DNA of 22,819 nucleotides. Source: CAYMAZ01 sp964428185. Lineage in GTDB: Bacteria > Bacteroidota > Bacteroidia > Bacteroidales > DTU049. The DNA lies in contig CAYRXH010000038.1 of the NCBI GenBank assembly GCA_964428185.1, positions 1-22,819 on the forward strand, in the 5' to 3' direction. A program made the translations under genes and the position numbers. Positions 16,501 through 22,819 of this stretch are shown piece by piece. The notes beneath the pieces are model-generated. The model did not search any database. It was not told the DNA's origin and saw only the letters and a list, made by a program, of their open reading frames with translations. Position 1 is the first letter of the stretch, and each line of letters starts with the position of its first letter.

Positions 16501-19369
16501 TATTCCAACAACAGGAAATTATAATACAACAGGGTATATTAGCAATAATCCATTCAGCTGCGGATCAAGTATTAGTTCTCAACCTGCATTTTATTCGCTT
16601 TATAATTACATGACCTCATCAGGACATGTATCAACTCAGGGAGCATCAACTCTTCAGATAGCATTTGTAGGAACTTCTGATAGTTCCGTAGGTATTGAAG
16701 GCTGGTTTATTGATGAAGTTACTGTGGAAGCCGGTGGATGTCAGAGCGATATGGTTCGGGTGGCTGTTAATGTGACAGGATACCCCAATATTGATGTGGG
16801 TCCCATTGATATTGTAACTCCGATTTCCGGGTTTAATCTAGGAAGTGAAACAGTAAGGGTTGAGGTGAAAAACTATGGAACAGACCCGGTGAGCAATATC
16901 CCAATCTCCTATCAGGTTAATGGTGGCACTCCTGTCACAGAAACCATAACAACAACAATACCTTCAGGAGATAGTTATATTCATCAGTTTTCAACACCCT
17001 TTATATTCGGAGCATTTGGAGGATATGATTTTACTGTATATACTCATCTGGCAACTGATCTTATTCTTGTGAATGACACACTTCAGGAAACGGTTAATAA
17101 CAATGCGCTTATCTATTGTGATTCCTATGCCACTTCGCCTGCTTCTTATGGTGACATAGGAAATGTAACAGTGAGCAATTTGAACAACGGACTTGCCACA
17201 CCAATTTTCAGCAATCCTGCTGCCACAGGAGGATATTCTGATTTTACAACATCCTTACCTCCCGTCGAATTTTCCCAAGGTGCCAGCTATCCGATGTCTG
17301 TTACTGTTATTTATACTTCTTCAAGCTATTATACTTATTACACAAAAGCATTCATTGACTATAACCAGGATGGAACCTTTGATCCGGTTAATGAACTTGT
17401 GTTCCAAGGGCAAACAGCTTCTTTAACAAATACTGTCATTACAGGAACTGTGAATGTGCCTTTGACTGCCATGTCAGGATATACCAGAATGCGTATTGTC
17501 TGTGTTGAAACATCAACTCCTTCAACTGTTCAACCTTGTGGAACTTATACCTGGGGTGAAACAGAAGACTATACTGTGGTCATTGCTCCTCAGTTGCCTC
17601 AGGATGCAGGTGTTTCTGCCATCAATTCTCCTGCAGCTATTTATTCTGAAGGAGAAAGTGTTGATGTGATTGTCACTCTGAGGAATTATGGAACTGATCC
17701 GCTGACTTCTATTCCTGTTACATACCAGCATAATGCCAACGCTCCTGTTACTCAGACCTGGACGGGCAATCTGTTACCCGGAACTACTGTTCAGTTCACC
17801 ATGACTCCTTTAATTGTTGAAAATGGCAGCAACAGTATTTGTGCCTATACAGAAGTCCCCGCTGACTCAAATTATTTCAATGATGAAAGTTGCGGAACAT
17901 TCTGGGGATTACCCGGTGTGATCTTCTTTGAAGACAACTTTGAAGGAAGTACTGTATTCACTACCACCGGTACAGTATGGGAACACGGAGAACCTGCAGG
18001 TGTTGTTATCAATACCGCTTTTGAAGGCGATACATGCTGGGTTACTAATCTCGATGGTGCCTATCCGGCAATGTGTACAGAATATCTGGTGTCTCCAACA
18101 ATGAACTTTACCGGAATTTATGATGCTTACTTCTCTCTCGGCTACTGGATGCACGGTGAAATTAATATGGACGGAGGAAATATCCAGTATTCTACCAATA
18201 ACGGAATCACATGGACAACTCTTGGTGTGATTGACGATACCGAAGGATATAACTGGTATGATACCTATGTGGGTGCACTTCCTTCATGGTCAGAACCAAC
18301 CGGTGGATGGAAAGCCGCATTTATTAGCCTTTCCGCTCTTGACAATGCAGGTCCCAATGTGAAATTCAGATTTGTATTCAGATCGAATGCCACAGTGCAG
18401 AATGAAGGATTTGCAGTTGACGAAGTGAAAATTCATGTTCCACAGATAGCCGTTGATGCAGGTGTCATCGCCATAGAAAATCCTGTTGGTCAGTCTGCTA
18501 CCGGTTCAGCCAATCAGGTGAGAGTGAGGATTAAAAACTTCGGATCAACAACTTTGACTTCAATCCCTGTATCCTACAGAATATCCACCGGCGCACCTCC
18601 TGTCAATGCAATATGGACAGGTTCACTTGCTCCTGGTGAAGATACCTTGTACACCTTTGCCACCACATTTATTGGTCCCTTTGTTGATTATACTCTCTGT
18701 TCATACACTGCAGTCGCAGCAGATATCTACAAATTCAATGATACCATCTGTGATTATCTGACTCCCGGTCAGGCAGCCATTGACGGTGCAGTAACTTCAA
18801 TTGTATCTCCGACAGTGGTTAATCCCGCAGGTCAGTCTGTTCAGGTTACTATTCAGATTACCAATCACGGGACAAATGCTCTGACAAACTTCCCGGTTCA
18901 GTTTTCTGTTAACGGAGCTACACAAACAACAGAAATTGTTGCAGCCACCCTCAACTCAGGAGCATCTATGAATTATACATTCATAACGTCATATAACAGT
19001 CCTGGTGTTGATCATGAGTTATGCGCCAAGACTGCAATCCCTTCTGACGCTGTACCCAATAACGACCAGTTATGTAATGACATGTTTGTAAGTATTGATG
19101 AATCAGTTTCACAGGGAATCAGTCTAATGCAGAATGTTCCAAATCCTGCTTCCGACATGACAACTATTGGTTTCTCTATACCAGAGGCTGCAAAAGTCAC
19201 ATTCACTGTTGTCAATGTGCTGGGTCAGTCTCTGTTGTCTCAAACATCTGATTATGATGTCGGAAAACATACCATCAACCTGAATACTCAGAACCTAGCT
19301 CCCGGTGTGTACTACTACTCAATTACTGTCAACGAAACAACGCTTACTCGGAAAATGACAATTCAATAG
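10553..19369 (+). CDS. Giant modular surface protein (2938 aa) with T9SS type A sorting domain
   Basis: Exported mosaic protein. Approximate modules by residue: signal peptide 1-26; jelly-roll/MAM-like 33-212 (FEDxFE-type start, WFLDDIKI end); Ig-like 213-311; carbohydrate-binding-like beta module 315-493; CARDB-like 496-602; right-handed parallel beta-helix 602-1096, ending DIGADEF; CARDB 1099-1205; jelly-roll 1207-1368; CARDB 1369-1480; Ig-like 1480-1541; beta module 1542-1713; CARDB 1713-1830; Ig-like 1830-1887; jelly-roll 1888-2067; CARDB 2080-2186; GEVED 2186-2347 (FIDYNQDGTFD, WGETEDYTV); CARDB 2347-2452; jelly-roll 2453-2632; two CARDB modules 2632-2845; T9SS sorting domain 2852-2938 (QNVPNPASD, LAPGVYYYSI). 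No peptidase or glycosidase catalytic motif was recognised, so adhesion or matrix binding is the likely role. The gene is intact despite its length and is followed by a terminator. Confidence 0.93.
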   Translation: MKTPLYFIKGILVSLFVFFVSAISVGQTIVYNEDFETAPYMVTPSGVPIWAVSTSVQVSGTSSYTNMIAFNDSSMFVTDAVDLTGYNFVLLDFDHICKIEYFDAAEIFISIDNGVNWVKLTSTEYINANNSQFGASGDKFTANSYPLLWLPSQHGELPTNSWWMNEQFNVSAIAGNQTQVRFMFKMRDGNSNGSNTNAGWFLDDIKIIASPYELIPPTITLNAPILQDTVYSAGPFTIGATITDASGISQADLIFRLDSTLWDTIAMTDMGSNVWEADIPAQPYNTVVDYYVRAIDASLSYNEAETMVKTFVTKKPAPVVIIGTGTQTQYYIPCYGFYDYGWSGSLYTAAEINANGVIDSIGFYVNNSVAAYMMNNQSMYLAHRPYTFYDAAMNTMPDVMQYTQIYTGNVTWTGPGWYMFKLQTPFIYNGSQTLEVVWMNYDGSYTGGYPTFAATTMGQSMAKYKYADWAMPTNAGTLTTSRPNLKIVFMPNDNDYDAGIVAIPEPTGVVITGTPYDVKVNIKNYGIQTLTDVNIEWEINGTPQTAYTWSGTLLEDVVSGDITIGSSSFVLGTNTIRAWTSNPNMQPDENTLNDTLETTVFGCDNILNGVYSVNSTLPSGSGNFNTLNDAMAALTTCGINGPVVFELYDSTYNQTLVFGEIPGSSAVNTVTFKPAAGNNVLITASSADATIRFNATKNVIFDGSNNGTNSVNMTIRNTSTAVNTAAVWLSSIGATLGQGCENITLKNCQIEAGSITVSSTFGVYIGGTTISTSGTGNYNNSVIIQNNIIKKAYYGIYARSASPNLNTGLMIVENEIGSVTPADYIIFRGIDIQGATSPVISGNYIHNMRTTSTVSIAAIDLGQYVTGALIDGNNITGLRSRNTGGYGAYGINVSSSVGVSNILIANNFISDILTSKYSATSTTYNPFGIRLTGGNGVKVYNNSIHLFGEPSTGTAASMSSCFLVTAVISNLDVRNNIFSNSMTGAAGTKSYAIHKSSSTAFTSINYNDYYVSGSYGILGYSGTADVTSLSAWQTVTSQDVNSIDENPDFVGNTNLHTFASSVNNKAISLPEVTQDIDGDPRDPSTPDIGADEFTPLAWDLRIMSIVTPANTCGLTATEPVILLVKNNGSNTITTFNATYILDGGTPVTETFTITIEPDSIREITFTQTIDLSDLETYELFADLDLASDMYTDNDTMTRVFTHGHNFTYLDYTMGFELTEPYGFWSKINVNGDASLWQYPFVGSTFAHSGNNSAKFVNSTANPADDYLFSRCFTMYAGEVYEISYWRRAENASYPQDLDLKVASGTPEVASVISSIYTETGINSTAYQQIDTVFTVPADGIYYFVWHAKSPATAYGCFVDDINISLLPPQEASVIDISSATSGCTLGNEDISIDIFNSGSQIINGNLTANYQVGSGSVVSENVVTPINVGDTLTYTFATQIDFTVTTYDSLFNIVAWVELLNDPVSFNDSINNSVMSMHTPTDPTVENDTVFYGNQATLVAHSTAQIYWFDDIIAVDDFHTGDTLVTGPLYVNTTYWVESSNAVLEEDSLQTTFAAGNGCSGGNMFDVTSLGDEIIITGFHINPSVTQANLPVNVYYKSGTYIGSETNAAAWTLVGNYTVNATAGVPTYFDCDDFAIPPGATYGIYVEYNANYTTVSGLTHYANADINITAGVGLCGSFSSVNNPRAFNGIVHYKKEVPGCTSNRVPVTAVVELYQWEAGIIELNATPDGCADATEPVSVTIVNYGYGDITGTLTASYTVNGGSAVIENVSGTILAGDTLVYEFTTPLTTGLSGANPDSTYTIVAWIELTGDVFNSNDTLTEIKSYNYTPDDPVISDVDIPYGTSATLNATSTVDLTWYSDPPTTPIFTGNPYITPVLYDTTYYWVQAGLTLSQHYTFDVDLEGWTASDPCNLGYTWAWDSDGGLGTAKMVNASTTSAAILMSPLYNINADSVYLSFVHRLNAESCCDEYYVVYSLDGGPWTTFIPTTGNYNTTGYISNNPFSCGSSISSQPAFYSLYNYMTSSGHVSTQGASTLQIAFVGTSDSSVGIEGWFIDEVTVEAGGCQSDMVRVAVNVTGYPNIDVGPIDIVTPISGFNLGSETVRVEVKNYGTDPVSNIPISYQVNGGTPVTETITTTIPSGDSYIHQFSTPFIFGAFGGYDFTVYTHLATDLILVNDTLQETVNNNALIYCDSYATSPASYGDIGNVTVSNLNNGLATPIFSNPAATGGYSDFTTSLPPVEFSQGASYPMSVTVIYTSSSYYTYYTKAFIDYNQDGTFDPVNELVFQGQTASLTNTVITGTVNVPLTAMSGYTRMRIVCVETSTPSTVQPCGTYTWGETEDYTVVIAPQLPQDAGVSAINSPAAIYSEGESVDVIVTLRNYGTDPLTSIPVTYQHNANAPVTQTWTGNLLPGTTVQFTMTPLIVENGSNSICAYTEVPADSNYFNDESCGTFWGLPGVIFFEDNFEGSTVFTTTGTVWEHGEPAGVVINTAFEGDTCWVTNLDGAYPAMCTEYLVSPTMNFTGIYDAYFSLGYWMHGEINMDGGNIQYSTNNGITWTTLGVIDDTEGYNWYDTYVGALPSWSEPTGGWKAAFISLSALDNAGPNVKFRFVFRSNATVQNEGFAVDEVKIHVPQIAVDAGVIAIENPVGQSATGSANQVRVRIKNFGSTTLTSIPVSYRISTGAPPVNAIWTGSLAPGEDTLYTFATTFIGPFVDYTLCSYTAVAADIYKFNDTICDYLTPGQAAIDGAVTSIVSPTVVNPAGQSVQVTIQITNHGTNALTNFPVQFSVNGATQTTEIVAATLNSGASMNYTFITSYNSPGVDHELCAKTAIPSDAVPNNDQLCNDMFVSIDESVSQGISLMQNVPNPASDMTTIGFSIPEAAKVTFTVVNVLGQSLLSQTSDYDVGKHTINLNTQNLAPGVYYYSITVNETTLTRKMTIQ

Positions 19370-19388
19370 TCATTCAACCAGTACTTTC

Positions 19389-19422
19389 AAAGGGTTGTAG
19401 TCTCATTGCAACCCTTTTTTTA
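19389..19422 (+). terminator. Rho-independent terminator after the giant surface protein gene
   Basis: AAAGGGTTG (19389-19397) pairs perfectly with CAACCCTTT (19409-19417), with an 11-nt loop, followed by a T run to 19421. It lies 20 bp past the TAG stop and ends the giant transcript before the aminotransferase gene. Confidence 0.9.
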
Positions 19423-19423
19423 T

Positions 19424-19431
19424 TACTTTTG
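19424..19431 (+). promoter_or_regulatory. Candidate -7 element for the aminotransferase gene
   Basis: TACTTTTG matches TAnnTTTG exactly, begins just after the preceding terminator's T-tract, and is 17 bp upstream of the ATG at 19449. No proper TTTG -33 element was found; it would have to overlap the terminator hairpin. Confidence 0.3.
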
Positions 19432-19448
19432 CTTCAAAACAAAGTATA

Positions 19449-20585
19449 ATGTCACGTCCGTTGCCTCAGGGTTCTCTCATCAGTTATATGAGTACCATGG
19501 TTAAAGAAAGGGGAGGAGTTAATCTGGCACAGGGTCTGCCGGGTTTCGAACCACCAAAGGAGTTGCTGAATTTTCTCAGCGACATTGCACACAAGCCCAT
19601 TCATCAGTATCCTCCCGGAATCGGCAATTTTAAAATCCTCGATCTTCTGGTACAACAATACGGACAGAAAATTTCTGTTACCAGAGATAATTTTCTGATC
19701 ACTCAGGGTGCCACTGAAGCCATTTCCTTACTTTATTTGTATCTGATGCAGAAAATCACAACCCCCTTTTCTGTGATGTCATTTGCTCCTGCCTATGAGA
19801 GTTATACTCAGCTACCCAAGCATCTGGGGCAACAGTTTGTTGAAGCACAGCTTTTGTCAGACGGTGGTTTTGATGCAGATATTGTAGAAAAACAAATCAG
19901 AGAAAACAGTGTGAAAATCTTTTTTGCAGCTTCACCATCAAATCCCTACGGACGAATCATGCCACGCAGCTATGTTAAACAACTGACAGAAATCTGCAGA
20001 CGCAACGCCTGCTATCTGATCTTTGATGCTGTCTATAAGGAATTGTATTACCAACAACCACCTTATATTCCGCTTGAACACATCGGTGAATATGTGTTTT
20101 ATGTGAACAGCTTTTCAAAGCTGCTTTCAATTACCGGCTGGAGGGTTGGATATATGATTACCAGTGCCGAACACATGAAGGAAATCAGGAAGATGCATGA
20201 TTATACCGGTTTGTGTGTCAATTCCGTTTGTCAGGAAGCCATAGCATTGTATCTGGAAAACTACAATATGGGACTTGACTATGTGGCAGGTCTCAGAACC
20301 ATGTTTTTTCAATCCTTTAAAAAAATGGCACAGGCTCTTGAACAACTGGGTTTTGAAATTCCTCACACTGACGGAGGGTATTTTATCTGGGCAAAGCTTC
20401 CGCATGGTTTTGATGATGGTTTTGAGCTTGCCGTTGATCTATATGAACAAACCCGTGTGGCAACAGTGCCCGGAATTCACTTTTCTCCCTCTGGAAAAAA
20501 TTATATCAGATTCAATATTGCCCGTCCCCATGAAGATATTGAGAAAGGAATTGAGGCTGTGAATACATTTTTCGGGAGTAGCTAA
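19449..20585 (+). CDS. Class I/II PLP-dependent aminotransferase
   Basis: A 378-residue fold-type I aminotransferase, of normal length. Visible landmarks: N-terminal VNLAQGLPGF (24-33), cofactor phosphate site TQGATEA (85-91), SPSNPYG (162-168) with N165 contacting PLP, D193 and Y196 in FDAVYKEL, Schiff-base lysine K224 in NSFSKLLSITGWRVGY, and the substrate carboxylate arginine R359 in RFNIARP. The sequence most resembles the methionine/kynurenine/aspartate aminotransferase group (YbdL-like), which moves an amino group between an amino acid and a 2-oxo acid; the substrate is not certain. The usual NPTG motif reads NPYG here. It lies alone between a terminator and a typA pseudogene. No signal peptide, cytoplasmic. 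Confidence 0.92.
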   Translation: MSRPLPQGSLISYMSTMVKERGGVNLAQGLPGFEPPKELLNFLSDIAHKPIHQYPPGIGNFKILDLLVQQYGQKISVTRDNFLITQGATEAISLLYLYLMQKITTPFSVMSFAPAYESYTQLPKHLGQQFVEAQLLSDGGFDADIVEKQIRENSVKIFFAASPSNPYGRIMPRSYVKQLTEICRRNACYLIFDAVYKELYYQQPPYIPLEHIGEYVFYVNSFSKLLSITGWRVGYMITSAEHMKEIRKMHDYTGLCVNSVCQEAIALYLENYNMGLDYVAGLRTMFFQSFKKMAQALEQLGFEIPHTDGGYFIWAKLPHGFDDGFELAVDLYEQTRVATVPGIHFSPSGKNYIRFNIARPHEDIEKGIEAVNTFFGSS

Positions 20586-20713
20586 TAAGTTAATTTTTTG
20601 CAGGAACCATTAAAATGATCCTTATATCAAAGGGATTAATTGTCTTTTTGACTTTTTGTGATAAGTGTTGTATTTTTTTGATATCAGGAATATTATAACC
20701 ATATCGGAGAACT

Positions 20714-20742
20714 AAAAAGAAGTAACTTTGCACTTCTTTTTT
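20714..20742 (+). terminator. Perfect 10-bp hairpin with T-tract, possible terminator or attenuator
   Basis: AAAAAGAAGT (20714-20723) and ACTTCTTTTT (20732-20741) pair perfectly around the loop AACTTTGC. It could terminate aminotransferase transcripts, 130 bp upstream, but only two pairs are G-C, so it is weak. The loop-side sequence TAACTTTG (20723-20730) also matches the -7 consensus and could have served the typA gene. Confidence 0.4.
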
Positions 20743-20761
20743 ACTATGAACTCCTATATTC

Positions 20762-22318
20762 ATGCAGAACATCCTAAACATCGCCATTGTCGCCCATGTT
20801 GACCATGGCAAAACCACAATTGTTGACTGAATTCTTCAGCTCAAATTATTCAGAGACAATCAGCATCGCGGAGAACTCATCCTCCACAGCAATGATCTGG
20901 AGTGGGAGAGGGGAATTACCATCCATGCCAAAAACGCCTCTGTCAGATACAAAGGAGTAAAGATCAATATCATTGACACTCAGGGTCACTCTGATTTTGG
21001 CAAGGAGGTAGAACGTGAGCTGAATATGGCTGATGGAGTACTCCTGGTGGTTGATGCTTTTGAAGGCCCAATGCCTCAGACACGTATTGTTCTTGAAAAG
21101 GCGCTGCAAATGAATAAGAAGCCGGTTGTGGTCATCAATAAAGTTGATAAACCCAATTGCGATCCTGAAGGAACTCAGGAAGTCGTTTTTGACCTGATGT
21201 ATTCGCTTGGAGCTACTGAAGATCAGCTTGACTTTCCCACTGTATTCGGTTCCTCAAAGCAGGGATGGATGTTTAACCACTAAGACAATGTAAAATCATA
21301 AGTGAGCCATTTGCTGGACGTGATTATTGAGCATATTCAACCTCCCCATGTTGAAGAAGGCAGTCTGCAGATGATGATCTCATCTCTGGATTATTTATCC
21401 TATACCGGAAGAATTGCTGTGGGTCGGATTCTGAGAGGGAGTCTGCAGTATGGAATGAACGTCTTGCTGGTGAAACGTGACAGTAGTGTGGAACAGACAA
21501 AAATCAAGGAATTGTATATTTTCGAAGGCCTTGGAAAGGAGCGAATCAAACACGAAATTCATGCGGCTGAAATCTGTGCGATGCTGGGACCCGAGAATTT
21601 TGAAATCGGAGATACCATTGCCGATTTTGAAAATCCAGAAACACTGATTCCGATTTCAGTGGATGAACCAACCATGAGCATGTTGTTCACTATCAATAAC
21701 TCACCGTTTTTCGGCAAGGAAGAAAAATATGTCCGTTCGCGGCATCTCAGAGACAGGCTGATGAAGGAAGCTGAAAAAAATCTGGCATTGAGAGTAGAAG
21801 AAACAGCCTCTCCTGATTCTTACATTGTGTATGGAAGGGGCATTCTGCATCTTTCTATACTTATTGAGAATATGCGACGTGAAGGCTATGAATTGGAGGT
21901 GGGGCAGCCCAAGGTAATTATTAAGGAAATTGATGGGGTGAAATGTGAACCCTTTGAAGAACTGACTGTGAGTGTGCCTGTTGATTTTTCTGGCAAAGTG
22001 ATTGAACTTGTCACTTCAAGAAAAGGTGATATTGTAAGTATTAACACAAAGGGAGACCGTTCACAGCTTGTTTTTTCCTTGCCTTCGAGGGCGCTCATTG
22101 GGCTTCAGAACATTATGATGAAACTGACCAATATGCGAGCATCGGGGAGTGATGAGAAAATGGTCATGCCCCCGGCTGTGAAATTTTCAATGGAATAATG
22201 TATGGAGTATATCGGTGAAGATGAATAACTCGAAGTGACACCACAATCACTGCGTCTCAGGAAAATACTTCTGGACGAGACTGCACGGAAGAGGGCAAAA
22301 TCATCAGCAAACCTTTAG
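20762..22318 (+). pseudogene. typA: Decayed typA/bipA translational GTPase gene
   Basis: The whole gene reads in one frame from ATG 20762 to TAG 22316-22318 but contains five internal stops: TGA 20828-20830, TAA 21281-21283, TAA 21299-21301, TAA 22196-22198 and TAA 22226-22228. TypA (BipA) is a ribosome-binding GTPase. Motifs still legible: G1 AHVDHGKTT, G2 ERGITI, G4 NKVDK, switch-region DTQGHSDF (normally DTPGH, so P is lost), the EF-G-like domain YTGRIAVGR, GRGILHL, GYELEVGQP and the C-terminal LTNMRASGSDEK. About 80 residues are missing in frame between ALIGLQN and KLTNMRA (junction near 22111-22122), where intact TypA carries the EYQPWKG and QSRGQFF-containing region. With those residues it would be about 600 aa, the usual length. 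The tail after the fourth stop still aligns (EVTPQSLRLRK). A functional copy presumably lies elsewhere. Confidence 0.93.
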
Positions 22319-22331
22319 AAGCAAAACAGGA

Positions 22332-22739
22332 CTACATTTTTTTCAGCTGAATTTGAATGTTTTTCTTTTCACCTGCATCAATTTCAGCGGGCGTCATCTG
22401 CAAGGTCGTATCAAGATCCTGAAAACTTCTGTTGTTGTTGCCGTCAATGTCTTTGATTGACAGGAGTAATGTTTGATTACACACATCAATATCGGCATGA
22501 ATAGAAAACAATCCGTTCACATCAGATAGTGATGTGACATTTCCATAACTGTTGAGCACCTCAATTTTAATTCCAGGAATTGCCTTAGCCGAATCCTTCG
22601 ACACTACCGAACCTTCAATATCCATTGGTGCCATATCCTCTGGCGCTCCATATTTAGTACAAGCCATCAACAAACCAAGGCTGCCAAAGCCTAGCATACG
22701 CATCAGCAACTTAAGGAGAGAAAGACGGAGGGGGAGCAT
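22332..22739 (-). CDS. Putative lipoprotein, radical-SAM-associated lipoprotein family-like
   Basis: A short exported lipoprotein. From the ATG at 22739 it has 135 residues; a TTG start three codons earlier is possible but less likely. The hydrophobic segment ends in the lipobox LLMAC (C27), so it should be lipid-anchored. It is followed by KYGAPEDMAPMDIEGSVVS and a carboxypeptidase-regulatory-like beta-sandwich pattern (IPGIKIEVL..., SDVNGLFSI). The YG-P motif just after the cysteine, with this sandwich, resembles the Bacteroidota putative lipoproteins that accompany a radical SAM/SPASM enzyme (rSAM/lipoprotein system). No radical SAM gene is visible in the window; it would have to lie upstream on the minus strand, past the right edge. 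The gene is convergent with the typA pseudogene, 13 bp away. Function unknown. Confidence 0.72.
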   Translation of the reverse strand: MLPLRLSLLKLLMRMLGFGSLGLLMACTKYGAPEDMAPMDIEGSVVSKDSAKAIPGIKIEVLNSYGNVTSLSDVNGLFSIHADIDVCNQTLLLSIKDIDGNNNRSFQDLDTTLQMTPAEIDAGEKKNIQIQLKKM

Positions 22740-22819
22740 AGTAAGCAATTTTGAATTAGTTATTATTTATGGTGTGTTCTAAAAATTAATTTTTCTTGGT
22801 TTGGGATTTACAAAAATCG

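Noticed and set aside
17108..17590. GEVED-region or other part of the giant protein as a catalytic (peptidase/glycosidase) domain
   Set aside because: No catalytic motif was recognised; the FIDYNQDGTFD and WGETEDYTV motifs fit the non-catalytic GEVED family.
21026..22198. Two separate genes (21026-21283 and 21302-22198) encoding GTPase fragments
   Set aside because: Both lie in the same frame as the upstream G1-motif fragment and align end to end with one TypA; the starts inside them are incidental.
20762..22318. Stop codons in typA read as an alternative genetic code, selenocysteine or programmed read-through
   Set aside because: Both TAA and TGA interrupt the gene, the positions do not align with any single amino acid (Lys/Arg-, Trp-, Asn-, Glu- and Tyr-like sites), a large deletion is also present, and the other genes here end normally at TAA, TGA or TAG.
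22740..22748. TTG start for the right-end lipoprotein
   Set aside because: An ATG lies three codons downstream and gives a more typical lipoprotein signal length; the TTG start has no supporting ribosome binding site.

Overview
This AT-rich window appears to come from a Bacteroidota chromosome, probably an environmental Bacteroidales-like lineage. Three lines of evidence support that: two proteins end in type IX secretion (T9SS) type A sorting domains; there is an OstA-like protein of the Bacteroidota kind and a candidate radical-SAM-associated lipoprotein; and exact matches to the Bacteroidota -7 element TAnnTTTG sit upstream of several genes, with little sign of Shine-Dalgarno sequences. 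No tRNA, rRNA, CRISPR array, transposase or phage gene was seen.

Layout. (1) 1-434, minus: the end of a surface-protein locus, a small secreted protein with an RHS/YD-like segment and a T9SS tail. (2) 435-906: a gene-free stretch of AT-rich hairpins and an apparent intergenic repeat. (3) 907-1419, minus: a small HAD-family protein on its own. (4) 1480-8045, minus: a compact block transcribed fur-type regulator -> purA -> PepSY-like repeat protein -> OstA-like protein -> M20 peptidase. The genes overlap by 4 and 14 bp or are spaced by about 23 bp, and a bidirectional-looking terminator follows the peptidase. (5) 8224-10443, minus: a bifunctional RelA/SpoT-type (p)ppGpp enzyme just upstream of that block. 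(6) 10553-19369, plus: one giant gene (2938 aa) for a T9SS-exported mosaic surface protein, followed by a clear terminator. (7) 19449-20585, plus: a class I/II PLP aminotransferase. (8) 20762-22318, plus: a decayed typA/bipA GTPase gene, readable from start to end in a single frame but carrying five internal stop codons and an in-frame deletion of roughly 80 codons. (9) 22332-22739, minus: a short lipoprotein resembling the radical-SAM-associated putative lipoprotein family, whose enzyme partner would lie beyond the right edge.

How the genes fit together. The central minus-strand block combines stringent-response signalling (Rel), a metal- or peroxide-type regulator (Fur family), AMP synthesis (PurA) and envelope or peptide functions (PepSY-like, OstA-like, M20). 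PurA is a known target of (p)ppGpp in E. coli, so the Rel-Fur-PurA neighbourhood is functionally plausible. The giant adhesin-like protein and the small T9SS protein are the accessory, surface-exposed part of the window. The most unusual items are the single-frame typA pseudogene, the ABB-ABB internal duplication in the PepSY-like protein, the modular giant surface protein and the orphan-looking lipoprotein at the right end.
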